From Desulfovibrio sp. (GTDB lineage Bacteria; Desulfobacterota; Desulfovibrionia; Desulfovibrionales; Desulfovibrionaceae): a stretch of 64,000 bases of DNA. Location of the stretch: positions 186,001-250,000 of the forward strand of contig JALHJW010000003.1 of assembly GCA_022839785.1 (NCBI GenBank), written 5' to 3'. The notes beneath the pieces are model-generated. The model was not told the DNA's origin and did not search any database. It saw only the letters and a list, made by a program, of their open reading frames with translations. Positions within the stretch are counted from its first letter, which is position 1, and the number at the start of each line of letters is the position of its first letter. Positions 25,036 through 33,830 of the stretch are shown in pieces. A program made the translations under genes and the position numbers.

Positions 25036-26715
25036 ATGCTGCTCGGCATCGACGTCGGCGGAACCCATACGGACGCCGTGCTCATAGACGACGGCGGCAT
25101 CCGCGGGAGCTTCAAGACGCCCACGGACCACGCCGACCTTTTGTCCTCCATACGCGCCGCGCTCGACTGGGTCGCGGCCGAGGCGGACGCGTTCGACATC
25201 GAGCGCGTCAACCTCTCCACCACCCTGACCACCAACGCCATCGTCGAAGGGACCACCGAGGAGGTCGGGCTGTTCGTGGCCGGGGGACCGGGCATCGATC
25301 CCCACACCTTCCAGATCTGCCGCCACTTCCACGTCCTGTCCGGGGCCACGGACCACCGCGGCACGGCCGTGCGCGAACTCTCCCGGGCCGAGATCGAGGC
25401 CGCGGCCAAGGCCTGCGACGCGGACGGGGTGCGCAGCTACGCCGCCGTCTGCAAGTTCTCGCCGCGCAACCCGTCCATGGAGCAAACCATCGCCGAAGCC
25501 ATCGGCAGCCGCGCCGACGTGGTCACCCTGGGCCACCAACTCACCGGCCGCCTGGGCTTTCCCCGGCGCATGGCCACGGCCTACTTCAACTCCGCGGTCT
25601 GGCGGCTGTTCAACGAGTTCTCCTTCGCCGTGGAGCTGGCCCTGCGCGAGCGGGGCATCCGCGCCAAGGTCAACATCCTGAAGGCCGACGGCGGCACCAT
25701 GCCCCTGGCCATGGCCCGGCGCATCCCGGTGGAGTCCATCCTTTCCGGCCCGGCGGCCAGCGTCATGGGCATCATCTCCATGTGCGACATCGCCCTGGAC
25801 TCGCTGATCCTCGACGTGGGCGGCACGACCACGGACATCGCGGTCTTCGCGGGCGGCTCGCCGATCATGGAGCCGGGCGGCATCAGCATCGGCTCCTATC
25901 CCACCCTGGTGCGGGCGCTGCTCACCACGAGCATCGGCGTGGGCGGCGACTCGGCCGTCTCCATGCTCGGCGAACAGGTCTTCGTGGGCCCCCGGCGCAA
26001 AGGGCCGTGCATGTGCGCGGGCGGCAGCCACCCGGCCCTCATGGACGCCTTCAACGTGCTCGGCGCGTCGCGGTACGGCGACGTGGCGGCTTCGCGCGCG
26101 GGCATGGCCGAACTGGCCGCGGCCCACTCGCTCACCCCGGAATTCCTGGCGCAAAAGGCCGTGGACGCGGCCGTGGCCAACATCGTGGCCGCCTGCCGGG
26201 AACTGGTGGGCCAGATCAACGCCCGGCCGGTCTACACCCTGCACGAGCTGCTCGACGGCCGCCGCGTCGTGCCCAAGAAGATCTACCTCATGGGCGGCCC
26301 GGCCGAGGTCATGAAGATGCCGCTCTTCAGGGCCTTCCAGCTCTCGGTCAGCGTGCCCCGGAACTTCTCCGTGGCCAACGCCGTGGGCGCGGCCCTGACC
26401 CGCACCACCACGGGCGCGGAACTCTTCGCGGACACGGAGAAGCGGCGCATGCACGTGCCCACCTTGGGAATCTCCAAGGTCATCGAGCCCGGTTACGGCC
26501 TCGCCGACGCCGAGCGCGACGCGCGACGCTCCCTGCTCGGCTTCCTGCGCCAGGAGGGCATCCCGGTGCGCGAGGAGAACCTCATGATGACCCACGCCGA
26601 GAGCTTCAACATGGTGTCGGACGGCGTGCTCTCCGGCCGCAACATCCGCGTGGGCTGCCAGATCAGGCCGGGCATCCTGCACCGCTACAAGGCGCTTCTG
26701 GGGCGGCTATGCTGA
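25036..26715 (+). CDS. Hydantoinase/oxoprolinase-family (HyuA-like) protein
   Basis: 559-residue ASKHA-fold ATPase family member; relatives hydrolyse cyclic amides such as N-methylhydantoin or 5-oxoproline with ATP. The N-terminal phosphate loop LGIDVGGTHTDAVLI and the second nucleotide loop ILDVGGTTTDIAVF (near residue 260) are intact, as are STTLTTNAIVEG and GGVGGDS-like TSIGVGGDSAV. The usual partner subunit HyuB is absent; instead the stop overlaps a histone-deacetylase-like hydrolase gene by seven bases. That pairing suggests a joint amide or imide hydrolysis, substrate unknown. It lacks the C-terminal region of full HyuA/oxoprolinase proteins. The start follows GGGGAGGGCC. Confidence 0.85.
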   Translation: MLLGIDVGGTHTDAVLIDDGGIRGSFKTPTDHADLLSSIRAALDWVAAEADAFDIERVNLSTTLTTNAIVEGTTEEVGLFVAGGPGIDPHTFQICRHFHVLSGATDHRGTAVRELSRAEIEAAAKACDADGVRSYAAVCKFSPRNPSMEQTIAEAIGSRADVVTLGHQLTGRLGFPRRMATAYFNSAVWRLFNEFSFAVELALRERGIRAKVNILKADGGTMPLAMARRIPVESILSGPAASVMGIISMCDIALDSLILDVGGTTTDIAVFAGGSPIMEPGGISIGSYPTLVRALLTTSIGVGGDSAVSMLGEQVFVGPRRKGPCMCAGGSHPALMDAFNVLGASRYGDVAASRAGMAELAAAHSLTPEFLAQKAVDAAVANIVAACRELVGQINARPVYTLHELLDGRRVVPKKIYLMGGPAEVMKMPLFRAFQLSVSVPRNFSVANAVGAALTRTTTGAELFADTEKRRMHVPTLGISKVIEPGYGLADAERDARRSLLGFLRQEGIPVREENLMMTHAESFNMVSDGVLSGRNIRVGCQIRPGILHRYKALLGRLC

Positions 26716-28025
26716 AAGCGAAGAACCGGCTCGGCATCGTCTTCTTCCCGGCCTACGACTGGTCGCTGGGTCCCACGCACCCCGAGCGCGAGGAACGCCT
26801 GCTCTACACCCACGACCAGCTCGTGGAAGAAGGCGTCTTCGACATCGAGGGCATCAGCGAGCACAAGCCCGACGTGGCCGCGCGCGAGGACGTGGAGCGC
26901 ACCCACTTCTGTTTCCCCGAGCCCGAGGCCGTGGTCACGCGGTCGCACATGGCCGCGGCGGGCGGGGCGATCACGGCGGCTCGGCTGGTCATGGAGGGAC
27001 GCACGGACCGCGCCTTCGCCCTGGTCCGCCCCCCCGGGCACCACGCCATGAAGAGCGTGCACGGCACGCGGGGCTTTTGCACCATCAATTCCGAGGCTGT
27101 GATGGTCGAGTGGGTCCGCGAGACGTACGGACGCAGGCGCGTGGCCATCGTGGACACGGACTGCCACCACGGCGACGGCACCCAGGACATCTATTGGCAC
27201 GACCCGGACACGCTGTTCATCAGCCTGCACCAGGACGGCCGCACCCTCTACCCCGGCTCCGGCTTCCCGCACGAACTGGGCGGCCCCAAGGCGCGCGGCC
27301 GCACCCTGAACATCCCGCTGCCCCCGAACACCTCGGACGAGGGCTTCCTGCACGTCATCGACAACGTGGTCCTGCCCATCCTCGACGACTTCAGGCCCGA
27401 CCTGATCATCAACTCCGCCGGGCAGGACAACCACTTCACCGACCCCATCACCAACATGAACTTCTCGGCGCGCGGCTACGCCCTGATGAACGAGCGGCTC
27501 GCCCCGCACATCGCGGTGCTGGAGGGCGGCTACGCCATCCAGGGCGCGCTGCCCTACGTCAACCTCGGCATCGTGCTGGCCATGGCGGGCCTGGATTACG
27601 CGCATGTGGTGGAGCCGGACTGGGACCCGGAGCGCTGGCGGCAGACCAGGCAGGTGGGCAAATACATCGAGGCGCTCTGCGAGGAGCTGCCCAAGCTCTA
27701 TTTCAAGCCGCCGCCCGACCCTCGCGACACCCTGGCGGGCAACTGGCACGTGCGCATGAAGGAAATCTTCTACGACACAGACGGCATCCAGGAGTCGCAG
27801 CGCGAGATGCTCTACGACTGCAGAAAATGCCGCGGGACCCTGAAGATCGAAACGCGCTCCGGCCGCGTGCCCCTCTCGCTCGGCGTGGAGATACCGCAGG
27901 ACGCCTGCCCGGTCTGCCGCGCCGAGGGCTACCGCGCCTTCGAGGAGGCCCAGCTCAAGGGCTCCTTCCGCTACGTGCAGCTCATCAATCGCGCGGACAA
28001 GGAATACCTCCGCGTGGGTTTTTGA
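26709..28025 (+). CDS. Histone-deacetylase/acetylpolyamine-amidohydrolase-like protein with Cys4 tail
   Basis: Zn-dependent deacetylase fold (AcuC/AphA/HDAC family), 438 residues. Catalytic and metal residues are in place: RPPGHHAM (His pair), DTDCHHGDGTQDIYW (Asp and His ligands), SAGQDNHFTDP (Asp ligand; the common form is AGFDAH) and LEGGYA with the transition-state Tyr nearby. After the fold, about residue 330 on, comes an extension with two CxxC pairs (Cys371/Cys374 in CRKCRG and Cys400/Cys403 in CPVCRAEGY), which looks like a zinc-ribbon or rubredoxin-like knuckle. The ATG overlaps the HyuA-like stop by seven bases. Likely cytosolic; substrate unknown, with small N-acetyl or cyclic amide compounds more likely than protein. 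Confidence 0.87.
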   Translation: MLKAKNRLGIVFFPAYDWSLGPTHPEREERLLYTHDQLVEEGVFDIEGISEHKPDVAAREDVERTHFCFPEPEAVVTRSHMAAAGGAITAARLVMEGRTDRAFALVRPPGHHAMKSVHGTRGFCTINSEAVMVEWVRETYGRRRVAIVDTDCHHGDGTQDIYWHDPDTLFISLHQDGRTLYPGSGFPHELGGPKARGRTLNIPLPPNTSDEGFLHVIDNVVLPILDDFRPDLIINSAGQDNHFTDPITNMNFSARGYALMNERLAPHIAVLEGGYAIQGALPYVNLGIVLAMAGLDYAHVVEPDWDPERWRQTRQVGKYIEALCEELPKLYFKPPPDPRDTLAGNWHVRMKEIFYDTDGIQESQREMLYDCRKCRGTLKIETRSGRVPLSLGVEIPQDACPVCRAEGYRAFEEAQLKGSFRYVQLINRADKEYLRVGF

Positions 28026-28131
28026 CCCCTCCCCCCGCCCCGCTCCTGACCGGCCTCTTCCGCGCGCCCGACGCAACGGCGCGCGCAGCGCCTGCAGCGT
28101 GACGCGCTGATCGGCGTGGGCAAAGGAAAAC

Positions 28132-28190
28132 ATGCCTGTTTACAATGCATTGTCTTTTCTGTACGGACACGCATAAGCAAAAACAGGCAT
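28132..28190. promoter_or_regulatory. Nested palindromes upstream of the YeiH-type transporter
   Basis: A perfect 10-bp inverted repeat (28132-28141 with 28181-28190) encloses a perfect 12-bp palindrome, ACAATGCATTGT at 28142-28153, in an AT-rich island 85-143 bases before the transporter ATG. The layout suggests a regulator binding site, with the outer arms able to form a long-loop stem. The factor is unknown. Confidence 0.45.
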
Positions 28191-28274
28191 CACCACGTCG
28201 AGATGATGCCTGCGCAGGAGGGGCCGACAGGGGTTTTCGACGGAGCACGGCACATGCAACCGGGAGGTACGGCA

Positions 28275-29813
28275 ATGGCTGACAACAGCCCTGGCGTCTC
28301 AGTGTTGTGGAAGACCGAGGATTGGCTCGCGGTCTGGCTTGGCTTCATCATCATCGGAATCATCCTGGCAGGCCTCACCGTCAAGCTCCCAGGCCTCAAG
28401 TGGACCACGGAAGGGGAGTTCGCCTCCATCGTCCAGGAGAGCGAACCGGCCGTGGACAAACTCCTCGCCGACGCGGAAGGCGCGGGCGAGGCCGGTCTGC
28501 AGACCTCCCTCGCCGCCCTGAAGAGCGCGTTCGCGGGCAAGGAGCGCAAGGCCATCGGCGATGCTGCCAAGGCCGTGGGCGACGCGGCCAAGGCGGCCAA
28601 GGACGCCGGGCTCAAGAAAAAGGCCGGCGATCTGGCCCGGCTCGTCGGCGGCAACGCGGGCAACCTGCTCCCCAAAGTCTTCTCCGCGGCAAATTTCCAA
28701 AACTCCCTGTACCTCCTCATCGGCTACCTCGTCTGCGCCGCAGCGGGGTTGGCGCTGCTCGGCCACAGCCCGGGCAAGATCGTCATCGGCTTCCCCGTGG
28801 TCTTCCTCATCGCCTGGTTCTCGCTCTTCCTGGCGGGCAACTACACCATCAACGACTACGGCCTGGAGTACGTGCTCTGGTGCCTCGGCCTCGGCCTGCT
28901 CATCAGCAACACCGTGGGCGTGCCCGCATGGCTGAAGCCCGCGGTGCAGACCGAATTCTACATCAAGACGGGCCTCGTCATCCTGGGCGCGGGCATCCTC
29001 TTCGGCGAGATCGTGCAGGCGGGCATCTACGGCATCGTGCAGGCCTTCCTGGTCATCTCCGTGGTCTGGTACTTCTGCTTCTGGCTGTGCAAGCGCTTCG
29101 GCATCGACGACGAATTCTCGGCCATGATCTCCTCGGCCGTGTCGATCTGCGGCGTGTCCGCGGCCATCGCCACCTCCGGCGCCATCAAGGGCGACCCCAA
29201 GAAACTCTCCTACGTGACTTCCATCGTGCTCATCTGCGCCGTGCCCATGCTCGTGCTGCAGCCGCTCATCGCCAAGAAGTTCGGCATCCCGGACCTGGTG
29301 GCGGGCGCGTGGCTGGGCGGCACGCTCGACACCTCGGGCTCGGTGGTGGCGGCCGGAGCGCTCATCTCCGAGACCGCCATGAAGATCGGCGTCATCGTCA
29401 AGATGTCGCAGAACGTGTTCATCGGCTTCGCGGCCTTCTTCCTGGCCGTGTGGTGGACCTGCAAGAAGTGCGCGGACGTGCCCGGCGGCCAGAAGCCCTC
29501 GGCCATGGAAATCTGGGACCGCTTCCCCAAGTTCGTCCTGGGCTTCATGATCGCCTCGGTGCTCTTCTCCTTCGTCATCGCGCAGCCCACCGTGGCCGCC
29601 ACCAAGAGCACGCTGGGCGGCCTGCGCACCTGGTGGTTCGCCCTGGCCTTCACGTGCATCGGACTTGAGACGCGCTTCGGCGAGCTGGCCACCCTGGGCG
29701 GCGGCAAGCCCGCCCTGGCCTTCCTCATCGCCCAGGGCGTGAACATCATCTGGACCCTGATCCTGGCCTACCTGATCTTCGGCGGCGTGTTCTTCGCACC
29801 CCCGCCGCTGTAG
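28275..29813 (+). CDS. YeiH-family putative sulfate exporter-type membrane transporter
   Basis: 512 residues from the ATG at 28275 (GGGAGGTACGGCA upstream); an earlier in-frame ATG at 28116 would add a Cys/Lys-rich stretch and was rejected. TM1 lies at about 15-38. Residues about 45-140 form a hydrophilic Ala/Lys/Glu-rich helical insert (KAIGDAAKAVGDAAKAAKDA) before the main ten-segment bundle typical of the UPF0324/YeiH family, with GLVILGAGILFGEI, SAVSICGVSAAIATSGA and GAWLGGTLDTSGSVVAAG. The family has been named putative sulfate exporters, without firm proof. In a sulfate reducer a sulfur-anion role is attractive but unproven. Confidence 0.82.
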   Translation: MADNSPGVSVLWKTEDWLAVWLGFIIIGIILAGLTVKLPGLKWTTEGEFASIVQESEPAVDKLLADAEGAGEAGLQTSLAALKSAFAGKERKAIGDAAKAVGDAAKAAKDAGLKKKAGDLARLVGGNAGNLLPKVFSAANFQNSLYLLIGYLVCAAAGLALLGHSPGKIVIGFPVVFLIAWFSLFLAGNYTINDYGLEYVLWCLGLGLLISNTVGVPAWLKPAVQTEFYIKTGLVILGAGILFGEIVQAGIYGIVQAFLVISVVWYFCFWLCKRFGIDDEFSAMISSAVSICGVSAAIATSGAIKGDPKKLSYVTSIVLICAVPMLVLQPLIAKKFGIPDLVAGAWLGGTLDTSGSVVAAGALISETAMKIGVIVKMSQNVFIGFAAFFLAVWWTCKKCADVPGGQKPSAMEIWDRFPKFVLGFMIASVLFSFVIAQPTVAATKSTLGGLRTWWFALAFTCIGLETRFGELATLGGGKPALAFLIAQGVNIIWTLILAYLIFGGVFFAPPPL

Positions 29814-29902
29814 CCGGAAACCAGGGAACGCCGCACCCGCATCCCCCGGCGCGAGGCCAGCGCCTCGCGCCGGGGCGAACCCTGCGCCATGGAGGCCCGC
29901 TC

Positions 29903-32629
29903 ATGAGCAGCACCGGCTGGCATGCCCAAAGCGCACACGAAGTTCTGACCGCCCTCGGCTCCGACCCGCAGGCCGGGCTTTCCCCGGCCGAGGCGGCGGC
30001 CCGTCTCCAGCGCCATGGCCCCAACGAACTGGCCCATGCCGAGAAGGCCTCGGCCTGGCGCATGTTCCTGGGGCAGTTCGCCAACATCCTGATCCTCATC
30101 CTGCTCGTGGCCGCCGTGCTCTCCGCCCTGGTGGGCGAGGCCGTGGACGCGGCCATCATCCTGGTCATCGTGGTCTTCTGCGCCGTGCTCGGCTTCGTCC
30201 AGGAGTACCGCGCGGAAAAAGCCCTGGAGGCGCTCAAGGAGATGCTCTCGCCCACCTGCACCGTGGTGCGGGACGGCGAGCCCAGGACCATCCCCACCTC
30301 CGGCGTCGTGCCCGGGGACATCCTGGCCCTGGAGGCCGGGGACCGCATCCCGGCGGACGCCCGGATCATCGAGGCCCACTGTCTGCGCTGCGACGAGGCC
30401 CCGCTGACCGGCGAGTCCGCGCCCGTGTCCAAGAACCCGGCCGCGCTCCCCGAGAAGACCCTCATGGCGGACATGCGCAACATGGTCTTCACCGGCACCA
30501 CGGTGACCTACGGCCGCGCCAGGGCCGTGGTCGCGGCCACGGGCATGGAGACGGCCTTCGGCCGCATCGCCCGCGAGGTCTCCCAGGTCGCGACCGAGAA
30601 GACCCCGCTGGAGAAGCGCACCGAGGAGATCGGCCGGTGGCTGGGCATCATCGCCCTCGCCATCTGCTTCCTGGTGGCGGGGGTGAGCGTGGCGCGCGAA
30701 TACGCCGCCGAGGGCCGCGTGGATTTCCCCTTCATCGTGACCATCGTCATGTTCGCCATCTCCCTGGCCGTGGCCGCGGTGCCCGAGGCCCTGGCCGCCA
30801 TCGTCACCGGCGCGCTGGCCATCGGCATGCGCCAGATGGCCCGCCGCCACGCCCTGGTGCGCAAGATGCCAGCCGTGGAGACGCTCGGCTGCACCACGGT
30901 CATTTGCTCGGACAAGACCGGCACCCTGACCAAGGGCGAGATGACTGTGCGCCGCATCTACATCCCGGACCGCTTCGTGGAGGTCACGGGCGGGGGCTAC
31001 GACCCGGCGGGCGAGTTCGTCTGCGACGGCGCGGCGCTTGCGCCCGGCGGCCTGCCCCCGGCCCTGGCCATGCTGCTCCGGGCCGGGCTGCTCTGCAACG
31101 ACGCGCGGTCCGTCAACAGCGACGGCCGCTGGGGCATCAAGGGCGACCCCACCGAGGGCGCGCTGACCGTGGCCGCGCTGAAGGCCGGGCTGTCCTGCGA
31201 GACCGAGCTGTCGGCCGAACCCCGGGCCGAGGAGTTCCCCTTCTCCTCCGAGCGCAAGCGCATGACCACCATCCACGCCAGGTCGGGCGCGCACACGGCC
31301 TACATGAAGGGCGCGCCCGAAACCGTGCTGGCGCGCTGCGACCGCGTCCTGGGCGACGATGGGCCGCGCCCCCTGGACGCGGCCGGACGCGCCGCCATCC
31401 TGGCCGCGGCCGAGGCCATGGCCAAGGACGCCCTGCGCGTGCTCGGACTGGCCTACGCCCCGGTGGAGCCAGGCGGGGACGCCTGCTTCGTGGAGCATGC
31501 GGTGGAAAGCGGCCTGATCTTCCTCGGCCTGGCGGGCATGATGGACCCGCCCCGCGAGGAGGCTGTTTCGGCCGTGGCCGTCTGCCGCCGCGTCGGCATC
31601 CGGGCGGTGATGATCACCGGCGATCACCGCCTCACGGCCGTGGCCGTGGCGCGCGAGATCGGCATGTTCTCCGAGGGCGACATGGTGCTGACCGGCCCGG
31701 AGCTTGAGGCCATGCCCGAGGCCGAGTTCGAGCGCATCGTGGACAAAGTCGCGGTCTACGCCCGCGTCTCGCCCATGGACAAGCTCAAGATCGTCAAGGC
31801 CTGGAAGGCGCGCGGCGAGGTGGTGGCCATGACCGGCGACGGCGTCAACGACGCCCCGGCCCTGAAACACGCGGACATCGGCGTGGCCATGGGCGTCTCG
31901 GGCACCGAGGTGGCCAAGGAGGCCGCGGACATGGTGCTCACGGACGACAACTTCGCCTCCATCGTCGCGGCCATCGAGATGGGCAGGTGGATTTACGACA
32001 ACATCAAGAAGTACCTGGCCTACCTCATCCAGTGCAACCTGACCGAGGTGGCGGTCATCGGCGGCGTCGTCCTGATCATGGGACCGGACTACCTGCCGCT
32101 GCTCCCGGCGGCCATCCTGTACATCAACCTGGCCACGGACGGCCTGCCCGCCCTGGCCCTGGGCGTGGCCCCGCCCGAACCCGACACCATGCAGCGGCCT
32201 CCCCGCAGGCCGGACGAGAGCGTCTTTTCCTGGGACGTCCTCTCCTTCCTGCTACGCGCCCTGTTCATCGAGATCCCCTTCTTCTACTACATTTTCTTCC
32301 ACGACCTGGGCGACATCACCCACGCGCGCACCGAGATATTCTTCCTCTTCATCGTCGTGGAGATCGTCATCGCCCTCAACTGCCGCTCCCTGCGCTACAG
32401 CATCTTCACGGCGCCGCCCCACGGGTGGCTGCTGGCGGCCGTCGTCTGGGAGATCATCCTCATCGCGGTCCTGCTGCAGTTCCCCACGGTGCGGGACTCC
32501 TTCGGCATCGACATCCCCTCCTGGGCCGACCTGACCACGATCGGCCTCTTCGGCCTCGCCATCTTCGTGCTCATGGAGGCCATCAAGGTGCTGCTCCGGC
32601 GCAAGGCCGCGGCGAATCCGGGGACTTGA
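29903..32629 (+). CDS. P-type cation ATPase (P2A, Ca2+-ATPase-like)
   Basis: 908 residues in the inner membrane. N-terminal cation-ATPase domain (GLSPAEAAARLQRHGPNEL), actuator loop LTGESAPVSKN, phosphorylation motif CSDKTGTLTKGEM, nucleotide-binding KGAPETVLARC, hinge MITGDH and TGDGVNDAPALKHADIGVAMG. Ion-site residues resemble SERCA-type site II: PEALAAIV in TM4 (Glu present, but Ala-Leu-Ala in place of Gly-Leu-Pro), CNLTEVAVI in TM5 (Glu) and NLATDGLPALALG in TM6 (Asn, Thr, Asp). Calcium export is the best guess, with another divalent or Na+ possible. It starts 90 bp after the YeiH gene with its own GGAGG site, and a strong terminator follows. Confidence 0.92.
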   Translation: MSSTGWHAQSAHEVLTALGSDPQAGLSPAEAAARLQRHGPNELAHAEKASAWRMFLGQFANILILILLVAAVLSALVGEAVDAAIILVIVVFCAVLGFVQEYRAEKALEALKEMLSPTCTVVRDGEPRTIPTSGVVPGDILALEAGDRIPADARIIEAHCLRCDEAPLTGESAPVSKNPAALPEKTLMADMRNMVFTGTTVTYGRARAVVAATGMETAFGRIAREVSQVATEKTPLEKRTEEIGRWLGIIALAICFLVAGVSVAREYAAEGRVDFPFIVTIVMFAISLAVAAVPEALAAIVTGALAIGMRQMARRHALVRKMPAVETLGCTTVICSDKTGTLTKGEMTVRRIYIPDRFVEVTGGGYDPAGEFVCDGAALAPGGLPPALAMLLRAGLLCNDARSVNSDGRWGIKGDPTEGALTVAALKAGLSCETELSAEPRAEEFPFSSERKRMTTIHARSGAHTAYMKGAPETVLARCDRVLGDDGPRPLDAAGRAAILAAAEAMAKDALRVLGLAYAPVEPGGDACFVEHAVESGLIFLGLAGMMDPPREEAVSAVAVCRRVGIRAVMITGDHRLTAVAVAREIGMFSEGDMVLTGPELEAMPEAEFERIVDKVAVYARVSPMDKLKIVKAWKARGEVVAMTGDGVNDAPALKHADIGVAMGVSGTEVAKEAADMVLTDDNFASIVAAIEMGRWIYDNIKKYLAYLIQCNLTEVAVIGGVVLIMGPDYLPLLPAAILYINLATDGLPALALGVAPPEPDTMQRPPRRPDESVFSWDVLSFLLRALFIEIPFFYYIFFHDLGDITHARTEIFFLFIVVEIVIALNCRSLRYSIFTAPPHGWLLAAVVWEIILIAVLLQFPTVRDSFGIDIPSWADLTTIGLFGLAIFVLMEAIKVLLRRKAAANPGT

Positions 32630-32643
32630 CCCCCAGACGCCGG

Positions 32644-32679
32644 AAAACGGCCGGTCCCGCAGGGGGACCGGCCGTTTTT
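32644..32679. terminator. Bidirectional terminator between the P-type ATPase and a radical SAM gene
   Basis: A perfect stem of about 15 bp (AAAACGGCCGGTCCC and complement) with a five-base loop has a T run on the plus strand and the complementary A run at its other side, so it can serve both converging genes. Confidence 0.92.
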
Positions 32680-32700
32680 CCCGGCGCGGCAGACGAGGCG

Positions 32701-33702
32701 TCAGGCCACAAAACGCTTGCGGCAGGAGAGGCAGCGCTCCGGCGGCGCGCCCGCCTCCCAGGCGGCCCTGAAGGCGGCCTGGGGCGAGCGTTCCCAGATC
32801 ACGGACAGGGGAAGCTCCGCCGCGTTGCCGAACGAGAGCCGCCGGGACGCGGCAGGATGCGGCGGAGCGATCGGGACGGCCGCGTAGACGCAGGGCGAGA
32901 CGCCGCCCGCCGCGTCCACCACCAGGGCGCGGCAGGGGTTCTCCGGACAGATCGCGGCGGGCGACGGGCGCGGCAGACGGTAGTGAAGGAGCGTGCCCCG
33001 GGCGTGCAGCCGGGCGGCCAGGTCGTCGAGCCGGGGACGGACGCGCGCGGCCTCGACCGGATCGCTGAAGGCGCTGTCCATCAGGCTAGGGTCGGCCACG
33101 TGGTCGAGAGTGTTGACGACCACGGCCGCAACCCCCGCCCCCTCCAGGAGATCAGGCAGGCCGTCCAGTTCGTCCTCCGCTCCGCGCAGCAGCATGTAGG
33201 CCACGTGCAGCGCGGGCGTGGCCGACCGCAGGCGGGCCTTGGCCGCCGTCACCTCCCGCATGGCGGCGAGCGCCCGGGCGAGCGGCGCGCCGGGCCGGGC
33301 CGCGTCATGCCCCGGCCCGGTCCCGGCTAGGGAGAGGCCCAGGATGCCCAGGCCCGAGCGCACGATCTCCTCGGCCACGGCGGCGTCGATGAGCACGCCG
33401 TTGCTCGTCGCGCCGGTGGACAGACCGTGTTCCGCGGCCAACCGGACCATGTCGAAGAAACGGGGATGGAGCAGGGGTTCGCCCCAGCTCTGCAAATGCA
33501 CGTGGTCGGTGCGGGAAAGTTGCGGCACGATGCGGGCGAAGAGCCCGAAATCCATGTCCATGTCGCGCCACGCGTCCCCGGCCTGGGTACGCGGGCAGTA
33601 GACGCAGCGTGCATTGCAGCGCGTGGTGACCTCAATCTGGGCCCAATCCAGGTTCGGGTCCTGGCTGAACATGGTCGAAAGAAAACGCTTCAGCAGCCCC
33701 AT
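32701..33702 (-). CDS. Radical SAM protein with C-terminal SPASM-like Cys motif
   Basis: About 333 residues from the ATG at the complement of 33700-33702, preceded by GGAGGA at good spacing; a GTG four codons upstream is less likely. The [4Fe-4S] site is TTRCNARCVYCPRTQ (CxxxCxxC). QSWGEPLLHP is the radical SAM GGE-equivalent strand. Near the C-terminus, NPCRALVVDAAGGVSPCVYA and RCLSCRKRF give the Cys residues of a SPASM-type auxiliary cluster. Substrate unknown; SPASM enzymes modify peptides or act in cofactor pathways. It stands alone between a terminator and the UbiA gene. Confidence 0.85.
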   Translation of the reverse strand: MGLLKRFLSTMFSQDPNLDWAQIEVTTRCNARCVYCPRTQAGDAWRDMDMDFGLFARIVPQLSRTDHVHLQSWGEPLLHPRFFDMVRLAAEHGLSTGATSNGVLIDAAVAEEIVRSGLGILGLSLAGTGPGHDAARPGAPLARALAAMREVTAAKARLRSATPALHVAYMLLRGAEDELDGLPDLLEGAGVAAVVVNTLDHVADPSLMDSAFSDPVEAARVRPRLDDLAARLHARGTLLHYRLPRPSPAAICPENPCRALVVDAAGGVSPCVYAAVPIAPPHPAASRRLSFGNAAELPLSVIWERSPQAAFRAAWEAGAPPERCLSCRKRFVA

Positions 33703-33830
33703 GACGTCCTCCACGCTGCATCGCCGCGGCGCATGCCCCGGGACGCGGGCGGTTCAGACCATGCAATATGCGCTTCCCGCAGCGGGAAGACAAGCGGCGA
33801 AACGGTTGAAAGCGGGCCGGAAGCCGGCGC

